NCBI RefSeq assembly: GCF_032854445.1
Contig: NC_088302.1
Location: forward strand, 2,908,023-2,972,022
Length of the DNA stretch: 64,000 bases
DNA from: Liolophura sinensis
Lineage: Eukaryota > Mollusca > Polyplacophora > Chitonida > Chitonidae
Reading direction: 5' to 3'
The translations under genes and the position numbers were made by a program. Below are positions 36,486-48,138 of the stretch, one piece after another (the first letter of the stretch is position 1; each line of letters begins with the position of its first letter). The notes beneath the pieces are model-generated. The model made no database searches and had not been told where the DNA came from. It worked only from the letters and a program-made list of their open reading frames with translations.

Positions 36486-37439
36486 TACATGTAGATCCGT
36501 TGTAACTTCATTGTATTTACAAATCTTGAGTTTTGTGTTTCATGCACAGTGTAGACTCTAAGGGTAGTGTTAAACATGAACTTGTCCTGATAATTTTGTC
36601 AAAATTAACACACCTGTCTTCTTGCTGGTGGTTGAACAATTAGAAATTTAGCTCAACTCACACCAGGCTGTTCAAACTGACATACAGCTGAGTGTGAATT
36701 CTACTTGGTTCACCGGTGTTTGCACTTTGAATTGTTGTACGTCATATGCTGTAGAGAGCCAATCGAGTTTCCTCACAGGCATAATGTTTTATTTCCTCAA
36801 CTGTTGGTACAATTGACAGATTTTTGTGAACATGCCAATCAGATCTTGCCTCAACTTATCTGAGCACTACAATTCAACTAATGTATGGTAAGGGTGTGCA
36901 AAAATGTGCTTTCAGAAGCACATGAAGAGTTTAAAATGATATAATTTTAATGAAAACATATAAGTTTTTCATAACAAATTTAACATTTTTAATAACAAAT
37001 TAATGAAAATTCACACAAAATCTTTAAAGAAAAGACAGCAAATAATATAACTAATTATAGTTATTTCAGAAGAAAGGTAGAAACAGACCTAGTGGACAGT
37101 CACGGTGTCATGCTTCTCACATGATTGATAATAAACTCTATAGATGTATATCAATTACATTCTAATCTGTAATTTATACCAAGCCATGGAACATGCCATA
37201 TTAGTGAAAGCAGAAACATGATGCTGTGCGGCTCCTACCCTTTGCTAATATGGTTAACAGGAAAAACAGTGTTCATGTGACCTCAGTGGAAACAGGTGTA
37301 TTCTTGGGTTACAGAAATAACTTGTGCCTGATTGGTTACTGAACTCAATGTGAAATGTTTTGCTTACTTTGAACTGAAATATCTTGGTTATGCAACATCA
37401 TCAAAATAACAAGGGTCATGAGAAACCCGACAGCTCGCC
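36486..37439. other. Non-coding DNA, nothing recognised
   Basis: AT-rich sequence without supported ORFs or repeats. Confidence 0.5.
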
Positions 37440-38000
37440 GGTAATGGCTTCAGTTCAAATGGCAGCCTAAGTTTAACGAAGATATGTTGAAAACTGAGAA
37501 CAGTTGACCCAATCATAATCCTTACTCTGAGCCTACATTTACAACTCTGAAGTGTACGTGAACACAGCATGTCCACAAAACTTGGTAGTTTTTACCAAAA
37601 CAGAAAAATCAAGTATAATGTCCACATCTTAAAGGATGTTTATCAAGCCCAAGAAGTTTCATGAGCGTATCGTGAAAACATTGACAACAGGTGGCCCACA
37701 CATAAAAGCTGTGTAACCTCGAGTTAAAAATGCAAATATCCCTAATTATTCACAATGAGTAAATCCCCAAATCCTATTCATCATTCCCACCAAGTTTCAT
37801 AAAGATGATATGAAAACTGTTAGAATATCTGACCCAAACAAAAAACCTTACCTGACCAACAAAACTGAATAGTACTGGCTAAGATAAAATGGCAAAAACC
37901 TGATAATTTGTTTAAGGATATAAATATACCTAACCTGAGGTCTTCAAAACATGCCCATCGTCCCCACAAAGTTTCAGACAAACAGAAAAGCTTACTCCCC
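37440..38000. repeat. Degenerate dispersed or tandem repeat
   Basis: Three or four diverged copies of a motif like AAGTTTCATAAAGATGATAT, GAAAACTGTTAGAATATCTG, ACCCAAACA (about 37470, 37655, 37792, 37968). Spacing is irregular (about 135-190 bp). Probably an old interspersed repeat with internal repetition. Confidence 0.5.
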
Positions 38001-40169
38001 CCCCCACTTTCCCCCACATTCACAATACCTTGCCTCATTTTGTAACAGCGAGCAAACAAGGCCTGCTTTTTAAACTTTACATGGGATGCATGTATTTCAT
38101 CTCTACATATATACATTTGGTCTAAAGTTGTCTTTTCTTATTAACTGGTTGAATTGATCAATATCAAATAAAATGTGTCACCTGAAAAACAGCAATTCTA
38201 CACCAGTGACGACTATTATAAACTGCAATTAAACATCAGTGGATTTTTTTCACAACCTACATGTAATTCTGCTGAGCACGCTAGAGGGTTGTACAGGTAG
38301 CTACTTCTTGGTAAGCTTTTACATGAACTGTCAAACCAAAATCCTGACTGCACGAGGTAAACTGGTAAGAGGCCCCACATATTCCAACTGTTATGTACAA
38401 GTGACCATTTAGCAAATGTCACACCATCATCGATGCGGTTTTATTTTTTAAACTGTCTTTTATGTCTTACACTATCTATGCTTATTCATTTAGCTCCATG
38501 ATATATTTGGGATGTCAAAATGCTTCCGAGGTTGTGCTTTCTGTGCCCAATGCAGTGGTTTCCAGAGTAAACACACCTGAATCAGCCAGAAAAATATTCT
38601 CAATATACAGAAAACTCTATCCTTTCTCCTGGTCAATACTGTATCCATCTTAATATAGATATAGATATGTACATCATCACAGTTCCAGCAATAATTTGGC
38701 TTTCGCGTTTTCACTATTAATCTTTATATTCCATAAGCCTTTTTGTCCATTTCAAGTCACCAACAATTCAACCTTAAAGTGTAAGCGCATGTGCAAGCAG
38801 GTTTCTGAAAGCAAATCAAACACATTTGAGCCAGAGTATCCCCTGGGGCCAGGTATATCCAGGCTAGATATATCCAGCTTTGAGAAGACGATGACACTCC
38901 AATAATGTCAGACGAGACACTGTTCAACTGTGTAAACTGACAATGGACATCCTATAGCTTCCTCAATGACCCCAGCCGCCTCTATCTGGCATGATAGATA
39001 TACAGTGTCCAGAAGAAAGTGGACAATTGCCATTAAATTCCCCCAGCAATGCATGGTGATATGAATGCTGTCTTTATGCAGCACTACACCATGGGTACAA
39101 GACCCAGTCAGTCAACTGGGTGTCTAAGCATTATATACCACTATAAATATTCACTGGCATACTTGTTCTTTACGCACTAATGATCGAGTTTTTCAGGAGC
39201 AATTCAAAAAGATCCCTATCTTTTGATTTATTTGTGAATAAATTACGTATTATCTACACTAATCATACATTAAAAACATTGTTTTTATATGGATTAAAAT
39301 AACCACATTCACATTTCAAAGCTTGACCTTTGTTACCATGTGTAAATGAAAACAGATCTGTGATTATGTTATCATATTAAAGGTTGACATTATACAGTCA
39401 TCTAAAAGCAAGTGCTCCATGGGTCGGGTCACCTGCCCTAGCTAAAAGCACAGTTGGATAAACCAAAGAGTAGAAATCTCCTGCGTCTGGGTTCACAGCC
39501 ACAGAAATCAATTAAAGTCTCACAAAAGTTTGTACTGCACTTCAAAGACCACTTACTGACAAATTTAAATTCTTGAAAAATAATCAACGTCTTAATCAAT
39601 AGTGTGATGTCACCACCGACATTTACTACCCCTTAATTAGCCTGCAAATCTAATGAGAAAGGACATAAATTGTAAGTTTTTCACATAGCCATAATAGATA
39701 TCTTTCCAGTAATTGAAGGCTTGTCAATGGTACTCACTATGTGTTTTATAACAAGAGAAACGCTTGACTGGTATATATCGTTACTGCACGGTCAGATCAG
39801 ATCAGATCATAGAGCAGAGCTTTTTTTTATGTAGTTACATCTCAGTCCATGGTTCTATGCTTCAATTTGGCATGAGCTGTCATCAAGAGTTGCTTCCCCT
39901 GATACATTCACCTTCAAGGTCTACATCTTTATAAGAATAAAAATAATGGGTTGATCTACTCTGAGGCCCTCAAACACAAATAATTTGAAACAATATGTTA
40001 CATTACATATGCATTGGAAAACATGTTAATTTGGATTGTGTAAACCACTTGCAACAAGATCTTGAAAACAATATATATTATATATAGATATACAGTGGCG
40101 AATTAAATCAACACAAAATAATAATAAAAGCAAGGGTGAATTTTGACACCATAACTATCCCAACCAATG
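38001..40169. other. Non-coding DNA, nothing recognised
   Basis: Unique-looking sequence with a C-rich tract just before it (37997-38020) and an AT dinucleotide-rich patch at about 40070-40092. No ORF is supported. Confidence 0.5.
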
Positions 40170-41985
40170 GAAGAGATAGATTAGTGGGAGACGGCCCATT
40201 CCCGATCCCTTCCTATCCCCTCCAGAAGTTGGAACCTCATGATACACATGTTCAAAGCACAGAACGAGTGAGTGGGTGATGGCCCATTAATGAAGCCTTC
40301 CTATCCCCTCCAGAAGTTGGAACCTCATGATACACATGTTCAAAGCACAGAACGAGTGAGTGGGTGATGGCCCATTACTGAAGCCTTCCTATCCCCTCCA
40401 GAAGTTGGAACCTCATGATACACATGTTCAAAGCACAGAACAAGTGAGTCGGTGATGGCCCATTAATGAAGCTTTCCTATCCCCTCCAGAAGATGGAACC
40501 TCATGATACACATGTTCAGAGCACAGAACGAGTGAGTGGGTGATGGCCCATTACTGAAGCCTTCCTATCCCCTCCAGAAGTTGGAACCTCATGATACACA
40601 TGTTCAAAGCACAGAACGAGTGAGTGGGTGATGGCCCATTACTGAAGCCTTCCTATCCCCTCCAGAAGTTGGAACCTCATGATACACATGTTCAAAGCAC
40701 AGAACAAGTGAGTGGGTGATGGCCCATTAATGAAGCTTTCCTATCCCCTCCAGAAGTTGGAACCTCATGATACACATCTTCAAAGCACAGAATGAGTGAG
40801 TGGGTGATGGCCCATTACTGAAGCCTTCCTATCCCCTCCAGAAGTTGGAACCTCATGATACACATGTTCAAAACACAGAACGAGTGAGTGGGTGATGGCC
40901 CATTACTGAAGCCTTCCTATCCCCTCCAGAAGTTGGAACCTCATGATACACATGTTCAAAGCACAGAACGAGTGAGTGGGTGATGGCCCATTACTGAAGG
41001 CTTCCTATCCCCTCCAGAAGTTGGAACCTCATGATACACATGTTCAAAGCACAGAACGAGTGAGTGGGTGATGGCCCATTACTGAAGCCTTCCTATCCCC
41101 TCCAGAAGTTGGAACCTCATGATACACATGTTCAAAGCACAGAACGAGTGAGTGGGTGATGGCCCATTACTGAAGCCTTCCTATCCCCTCCAGAAGTTGG
41201 AACCTCATGATACACATGTTCAAAGCACAGAACGAGTGAGTGGGTGATGGCCCATTAATGAAGCCTTCCTATCCCCTCCAGAAGTTGGGACCTCATGATA
41301 CACATGTTCAAAGCACAGAACGAGTGAGTGGGTGATGGCCCATTACTGAAGCCTTCCTATCCCCTCCAGAAGTTGGAACCTCATGATACACATGTTCAAA
41401 GCACAGAACGAGTGAGTGGGTGATGGCCCATTAATGAAGCTTTCCTATCCCCTCCAGAAGATGGAACCTCATGATACACATGTTCAAAGCACAGAACGAG
41501 TGAGTGGGTGATGGCCCATTAATGAAGCTTTCCTATCCCCTCCAGAAGATGGAACCTCATGATACACATGTTCAGAGCACAGAACGAGTGAGTGGGTGAT
41601 GGCCCATTACTGAAGCCTTCCTATCCCCTCCAGAAGTTGGAACCTCATGATACACATGTTCAAAGCACAGAACGAGTGAGTGGGTGATGGCCCATTACTG
41701 AAGCTTTCCTATCCCCTCCAGAAGTTGGAACCTCATGATACACATGTTCAAAGCACAGAACGAGTGAGTGGGTGATGGCCCATTAATGAAGCTTTCCTAT
41801 CCCCTCCAGAAGTTGGAACCTCATGATACACATGTTCAAAGCACAGAACGAGTGAGTGGGTGATGGCCCATTACTGAGGCCTTCCTATCCCCTCCAGAAG
41901 TTGGAACCTCATGATACACATGTTCAAAGCACAGAACGAGTGAGTGGGTGATGGCCCATTACTGACGCCTTCCTATCCCCTCCAG
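40170..41985. repeat. 88-bp tandem array
   Basis: About 20 units, each containing GAGTGAGTGGGTGATGGCCC, CTTCCTATCCCCTCCAGAAG and TTGGAACCTCATGATACACA. Units are highly alike. It abuts the 3' end of the LINE remnant with no gap. Confidence 0.97.
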
Positions 41986-43418
41986 TTTAGTTTAACTGCA
42001 GTTTTAGTAGATCTTAAATTCATAGCAGGGTTTACTTCAGTTGAGAATAGAGCTGACATATATGCTGGGAAACAGTCATTAAGGGATTTGTATACATTGA
42101 TAACCTAGCAGTAGTCCACAAGTTGATAAATAGTGAGTCATTTTAACTTTTGGAAAAGAACTGTTGTTAGGGTCTGTCTGTCCACATTCAGCATAAGACA
42201 GACAGCAGCTTTTCTGCAGTTTGAAAACTCAATTTAGAAGGTCTTTAGAGCAGTCCCCTGCAATACTTAAGCAACAATAAATGTGAGGTAGTATATAGCT
42301 GTTATAAAACAGCAGTCGAATGTTTTCTGGGAAAAGTGTCCTGTTTTTCCTTAAGATATAAAGCAATTTTGAAACTGTTGAGCATACATGATTAATGTGA
42401 AAATTAAACTTGAGGTTGTCATTAAGATGCAAACCAAGCAGCTTTTGGGTATACACTCTTTCAATCGGTACCTTATTAATGCTTATTGATGGTGTATAGT
42501 CGATTGTACTATTCTTTACTTTTCTGGCAGAACCTATCAACATGAACTTCGTTTTATGTGGATGAATAATGATCTTATTCTGGAGTCACCAGTTTTCTGC
42601 ACTTTGATATCAGCTTGAAGCTTTTGTTCAAGCTCTAACACAGTCTTGGACGAAACATTGTGTCATCTGTATAGTTGTCAACGCTACACTCATTTACACA
42701 AAGTACCATGTCATTGAAAAATAGAATAAACAGTAAAGGGCCCAGTATAGAACCCTGAGGTACCTCGCTCTGAAGTGTCAGAGGAGCTGAATAGATGTTA
42801 CTAATTGACACCCTTTGCATCCTTGATGTAAGGTAAGAGGAAAACCATGTGAGAGTTTTGTTACTAAATTGGTATACTCTCAATTTAGTAACAAATTATG
42901 GTCCACCAAGTCAAAGGGTTTTTTAAAGTCTATCATGATAGCACCTGCAATTTCCTCATTATCCATATCCATAGCACTTGTTCATTGTTCAGTTAATTTT
43001 GTAAGTGCTGTCAGACAGGAGTGTTGGGCTCTGAAACCAGACTGACTGTTGTGGAGAAGATCATGAGACATCATAAAAGTGCAAAGCCAGTTGTGTACGT
43101 GTCATTCTAACAGCTTAGAGAGAGTTGGTAGGATTGAAATTGGTCTGTATTTGTCAGCTTTACTTGTGGAGAGGGTTAACTTTTGCTTATTTCCACAAAT
43201 CCAGACAAACACCACTGGCAATGCTTAAATCCAGTATATAAATCAGAGAATGAGATATAGCATCTGCTCCCAATTGCAAACATTCTGCACTGATACCATC
43301 TAAACCTGAAGTTTTCTTTGTGTCCATTGACTTTGGGCTTTTACAAGTACATTTAATTAGAACCCATGAGCTCCTGGTAACGTCTGACTTAACAAACCAA
43401 AATAGTACTATAACACCC
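41986..43418 (-). pseudogene. Decayed non-LTR retrotransposon (LINE) reverse transcriptase, 5'-truncated
   Basis: Read on the minus strand it gives, in order, an early RT segment (KKTSGLDGIS at about 43330-43290), the ADKYRPISILPTLSKLLE region (about 43160), a SQSGFRAQHSCLTAL region (about 43020), the catalytic-core segments VPQGSILGPLLFILFFNDM and DNYTDDT (42770-42660; the usual YADD is YTDD), and a C-terminal tail with VYTQKLLGLHL and KSLNDCFPAYMSALF near 42080. Frameshifts and in-frame stops make it inactive. The RT tail pattern fits a CR1/L2/jockey-like LINE; the clade is not settled. This is a cellular retroelement, not a virus. Confidence 0.85.
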
Positions 43419-43430
43419 CACGTCACAATA

Positions 43431-43691
43431 TTTATTTATTTATTTCTTTGATTGGTGTTTTATGCTGCACTCAAGAATATTTCACTTATATGATGGCGGC
43501 CAGCATTATGGTGGTAGGAAACCAGGTAGAGCACGAAGAAAACCCATGACCATCCTCAGGTTGCTGGCAGACCTTTCCACTTACAGCCATAGAGGAAACC
43601 AGCATAAGCTGGACTTGAACTCCCAGCGACTGCATTGGTGAGGGGCTCCTGGTTCATCATGCTGCACTAACGCGCTAACCAACTGAGCTCC
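43431..43691 (-). mobile_element. Full-length tRNA-derived SINE with target-site duplication
   Basis: On the minus strand the head reads AGCTCAGTTGGTTAGCG (A-box like, 43689-43673) and GTTCAAGTCC (B-box like, 43620-43611), then a body, and ends in an AAATAAATAAATA tail. Flanks are CACGTCACAATA (43419-43430) and CATGTCACAATA (43692-43703), a 12-bp target duplication with one mismatch. It fixes the family's length at about 261 bp. Confidence 0.85.
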
Positions 43692-43703
43692 CATGTCACA
43701 ATA

Positions 43704-45479
43704 ACATCATTGGTTCTGCTATGAACACCACAGAAAAGAGCTGGGAGGCAACTGACGTATTAATTACCCTGATTTTACATCATTGACGCATAACAACTGC
43801 TTCAACAGTCTGTTAATATGTACATGTGCCCACAAATGAAGGCTGCCACTTACCAAATGACACTATGAAAGTGTAGCTGCTTCGTAATTGCATTAATCAT
43901 CAGCATAAATCCTGTTAACCAACCTACAAAAATGGTCCACAACTATCTGATGTACAGTACTGAATAATCAATTTACACTACCACAATGTTAAATGTTGCA
44001 GTGATTTGGGTAGGCTAGATGTGTGCTTTTAGCAAGTCGGCTTTCAAATACATCCAAGAAGTGCTTCAGTTTTATCCTGACACAAAGCAGTTTGAATACC
44101 AGGGTACGTTAGTTAATGACAATAATAACAATAACAATAATAATATAATAACACAACTTACATGTACTAGAAGGATAATCATACAGACAATGCTAGGTCA
44201 TTCACCGCTTCAGTTGTCTGTAAACACTTCTTCTTTTTCAGACACAATTCAAAATATTAACTAAGAAAGAGCAGTAAGCACTATTATCTAAATCTTCGAT
44301 TAGATTGTGATCAGGGTGAAACCTGACAAGCTTTCCATGCACAAATGACCGTGCTCACCTAATGAGTGCCTACGTCCAGTGGCCGATGCCAGCACACACT
44401 TGTCCATACAGAATGCAAACACATACTAAACATGCCACAATTCCAAGCATAAAACAACATTGACCTTTTTCTCGTCTAAACTGTACCACGCAAACTGTTG
44501 AATCAATTAAGAGGCCATCATGAAGTTCACCAGCAAGGAATCGATACGTCTCTCTGAAGTGCCGATACCATCACCAGTTAATATATGGGCTTAATGAGTT
44601 ACGGGACCCTCCCTTTGTGGAAAGCCACATTCAGATATCAATCATAAACTGTTGCTAGCTAACGACCCACATATGTCATCAGGCGATTTGAGAATCGATT
44701 TCTGTTGATATGGAGATCACGTAGGGCTACCCTTTGGTGAGAGACTAGAACACCATAAATTTCACACAAACACATACGTCAGGTAAATTAAAGTCTTAAC
44801 TTCTTTAACCCATTATTCTGGTTCCAGGAGTTTTATCTTAATTAATTATTATTTTCACAGCTCTGAACCATTTGATTACCTTTATTCCAACAAGCAGTTT
44901 TAATTATTACTTTAGGTTGTGGGGTTTTTTGGCCCTGTGTACTTTATATTACATTTTGTGGGGGAAGTCAGGTTAGGGTTGTGAAGCAATAGAACCAAGT
45001 AAACCAAACAAAACCAACATGTTATGCCCAAAACTACTGCAAACCTTAACACAACTACAGGCATGTATGCTTGGTATTACACAAAAACCAGTGAAATTAT
45101 TCATGAGATCCATGGATATTTTGAAGTCACCCCTATTGCCTGCACATATTTGTTATTTTCTGACATATTTTGTGAGTTTTGTGTATAGATGTAAAGATGT
45201 ATGTTGACTTGGCGAGTCCTAATTACCTTAAAGGATTAGTGTCCAGGACAGGTATATAGTCCTAATTAGCTAACCCTGTATATACTGTTAAACTGAGTGC
45301 ACAAAAATACTGGAAAAAAGTGCAATAACCGAAGTACTATGGCATTAAAATCACCAGATAATGAGGCTGGGTTTGTGCATTTTTTCTGCCAACACTCATT
45401 AATCTCCACCGAATAACGTCATGTAAGTCCAACCTTTACAGACAGAAGTTGGATAAGAAATCCTGGCGGGCAGCTAAAT
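43704..45479. other. Non-coding DNA with a short AAC/AAT tract
   Basis: A simple repeat (AATAATAACAATAAC type) lies at 44117-44152. No supported gene. Confidence 0.5.
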
Positions 45480-46145
45480 TTTAACAGCTGGGAGGAAAAA
45501 TTAGGTTTTAAGTATATGTATATAAACTCTGGAGATAGGTTAGGGTTGTGAAGTGTAAAACAAATGTAGAGTTCATTTGTTATTAGTTTGATCAATCTTC
45601 GGCATGCCAATAAAGGGAAAGAAAAGTAGACACAGCCACGTGATGGCTTCCAATGAATGTCGCTTTGATACATGCTATCCCATTGGCTATGTATCTCCTG
45701 TGGACCAATGAATGAGCTTCTAACAAATTGTGAACTGTGCAATGGCCATTTGGCCGCTATGGCAATGCTAGCAGTTTCTGACTGGCTGTAGAGGACGAAT
45801 AAACATGAAAACAATCCAAAACTAACGATGTTGCTTGATTGTGTAAATCAAGAATTAATGGTTGAGTTGAAATACTGGTTGTTGATTAAAATTACTCATC
45901 AAAGGTGCAAAAACAAGTGACATCTCTTTGAATATTAATCAGGCTAGGTGTGAAAGCAACCTTACATAGTGATAATCCACCCCCCATTGTTTTAATGTCC
46001 ACCTGATCCAGATTATGTGGATTAGCGACACCATAAGAAACAAAAAAGGATAAAAGTCACACATTATAATACCTGTTTGACATGATTGAGTACTTCCGGC
46101 CATAATATAACTAGGAAAATCAATATCTAAGAACTCATAATCTGA
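45480..46145. repeat. Segmental duplication, copy 1
   Basis: Matches 46900-47620 in the same orientation, with shared blocks such as TAGTTTGATCAATCTTC, CTTCCAATGAATGTCGCTTT, CCCATTGGCT, GGACCAATGA and ACCTGATCCAGATTA. Three CCAAT-type boxes (about 45650, 45682 inverted, 45705) are kept in both. Identity by eye is roughly three quarters, with indels. Confidence 0.85.
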
Positions 46146-46250
46146 GGTCTGACCAAAGATGTCAGTGTCATAAATCGGGGCTTCAAAGTCATATGCTGTA
46201 GGTTCAAATTGATACAGTGGTATATTTGCTTCTGTGCAGCTAGAATCCAT
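46073..46250 (-). CDS. Possible first coding exon, unrecognised protein
   Basis: An ATG-initiated open frame begins MDSSCTEANIPLYQFEPTAY and continues with an acidic, aromatic-rich stretch (EAPIYDTDIFG, DYEFLDIDFPSYIMAG). A donor-like CAG followed by GTATTA ends it at 46073; without splicing the frame runs to 45939 through a hydrophobic stretch. The last 60 bp are inside the segmental duplication, and copy 2 encodes the similar PSYNMAKITQAHQTG. I do not recognise the family, and no partner exon was found. Confidence 0.3.
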
Positions 46251-46681
46251 CCCAAAAATGTCAAAAATGCTCTACCAGGGCAACCAGATGGAGATCGGCT
46301 AGGGCAGTAAATCTAGTGTTTTTAGTGGATTTAAAGTCATAATTACGTTTCTCCTGGTAACATACAGTTGAACAGGTTATAATCTTTATACTTAAGACCT
46401 GTAGCTAAATCTGGACACCAATCCTGTAGGCCTTTTTCCACAAGTACTGGCCTTGTGCCAGTTTATCATATGTACATCTAACAGTCAGGCAAATTAACCT
46501 GAGGAAATTTTATATGACAGGTAGCTGTTCCACCTGGTAACCTAGCCTTAACGTAGATAATCCATGGGTCTTACGATGACAGTGTATTAATACTTCCTTT
46601 AAATGTAAATCTCATCATCATAAGCAAGAATATTTATTTATCAGGGATTCATACGCTTCGATTTTAGTCCCCCGGTATTCA

Positions 46682-46765
46682 GTAAAAAAAAAAACACAAT
46701 TCAGTAAAAAAAACACAATTCAGTAAAAAAAACACAATTCAGTAAAAAAAACACAATTTTGTGTT
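46682..46765. repeat. Short tandem repeat, about 19-bp unit
   Basis: Four units of AATTCAGTAAAAAAAACAC lying between the two duplicated segments. Confidence 0.9.
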
Positions 46766-46899
46766 TTTCTGGTAATTTTTGGATAAAACCTGAATTGCAT
46801 TAGAAAATATATGCGTGATGATGAACTGTCAACTTCAATGGCTAATGGCTGTATCCGTGCCGAAGTGGTCATGCATGTCTTGGATGTAATTAAATTAAA

Positions 46900-47620
46900 A
46901 TTAGGTTTTAGATGTATTCAAACTATGGTGATAAGGTTTAGTGGGTATAAAACACTGTGGGAGTCCATTCGTATTTAGTTTGATCAATCTTCAGTATACC
47001 AGGAAAGTGAAAGAAAAGTAGATACAACAGGTGCTGGCTTCCAATGAATGTCGCTTTGATACATGCCATCCCATTGGCTGTGTGTCTTCTATGGACCAAT
47101 GAGTGAGCTTCTAACAAATTATTAACTGTATACAACAATGCAATGGCAGTTTGACAACTACGCAATGCTAGCTAGCAGTTTCTGACCCGCTACAGAGGAG
47201 GATTAAAACTGAAAACAATTCAAAACTAATCGTGTTGCTTGACTGCATGAATGACTGACTCCGATAATGGTTAAGTTACATGTTTTATTTCTGAACTGCA
47301 CTGCTCAAAAGGTGACAGGTCACTTTGCCACTTGATTAAAGGTAGGTCTACATGTTCTCACTTGCCAGTCAAAGGCCGGTGCCAAAAAAGTGACACCTTT
47401 CAGGCTTTACTGCTCACAGTACGTGTGATTGTCATCTTCTAACATAGCGATAATAAATATCTCCCATTTTTTAAATACCTGATCCAGATTACCAGGATTA
47501 GTGACACCGCAGGAAAACAAAACAGGATCATAGCCCCTCTTGATAATACCTGTTTGATGTGCTTGAGTAATTTTGGCCATATTATAACTCGGATAACTGA
47601 ACAGTTTTAATATTTTTTCT
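46900..47620. repeat. Segmental duplication, copy 2
   Basis: Counterpart of 45480-46145. It is longer because of roughly 85 bp of extra sequence around 47280-47400. CCAAT boxes sit at 47041, 47073 (inverted) and 47096. The region matching the possible exon of copy 1 keeps PSYNMA but differs upstream. Confidence 0.85.
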
Positions 47621-47813
47621 TCTTCAGTATTTCCTTGATTAATTACATGACAATTAATTCCCTACATAACAACCTACATGTCAATGCAAGAAACTGCTGG
47701 CCTGCAAACTTACTGATATGCACATACATGAATGCATCCATGCAGTAATTTCTCAGTGAATCTGCTATTTTTCTTGTTTTTTTTTTCATTTTTTTCTCGC
47801 AGTACAAAATCCA

Positions 47814-48138
47814 TTGCGTGAGTGAGTGAGTGCTTGGGGTTTAACGTCGTATTCAACAATTTTTCAGTCATATGACGACGAAGGAATCCTTAGGGTGCAT
47901 GTACGTATAATGTGCCTCCTTTTCTGACATATTTAGTGCTGCTTCACTGAGACGACTTACCGAAGGCAAGTAAGCCGCCCCGCCCGAGCAATTATACTGA
48001 TACGGGTCAACCAGTCATTGCACTATCCCCTTCATGCTGAACGCCAAGCGAGGAAGTTACAACTTCCTCTTTTAAAGTCTTAGGTGTGACTCGATCAAGG
48101 ATTGATCCTGGATCTACCAGTCCCGAAGCGGACCCCAT
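47814..48138 (-). mobile_element. Second SINE-like interspersed repeat
   Basis: Plus-strand landmarks are GAGTGAGTGAGTGCTTGGGG, TTTAACGTCGTATTCAAC, CATATGACGACGAAGGAATC, GCTTCACTGAGACGACTTAC, CGAAGGCAAGTAAGCCGCC and ATCCTGGATCTACCAGTCC. On the minus strand GGATCAATCC resembles a B box and the element ends in a CACTCACTCACTCAC tail. Much more GC-rich than its surroundings. I recall such sequences as dispersed repeats of mollusc genomes; no target duplication was found. Confidence 0.65.

Noticed and set aside
35690-36505. Two long overlapping plus-strand ORFs (271 and 253 codons)
   Set aside because: Both are translations of the 37-bp array in different frames; no non-repeat coding sequence is attached.
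37388-37576. Minus-strand ORF of 62 codons
   Set aside because: Part of a degenerate repeat region; no motif.
43600-43691. tRNA gene on the minus strand
   Set aside because: A and B boxes are present, but the sequence does not close into a tRNA cloverleaf and continues into a SINE body with a tail and target duplication.
45419-45814. Minus-strand ORF of 131 codons in the segmental duplication
   Set aside because: The duplicate copy does not preserve this frame, so it is unlikely to be under coding constraint.
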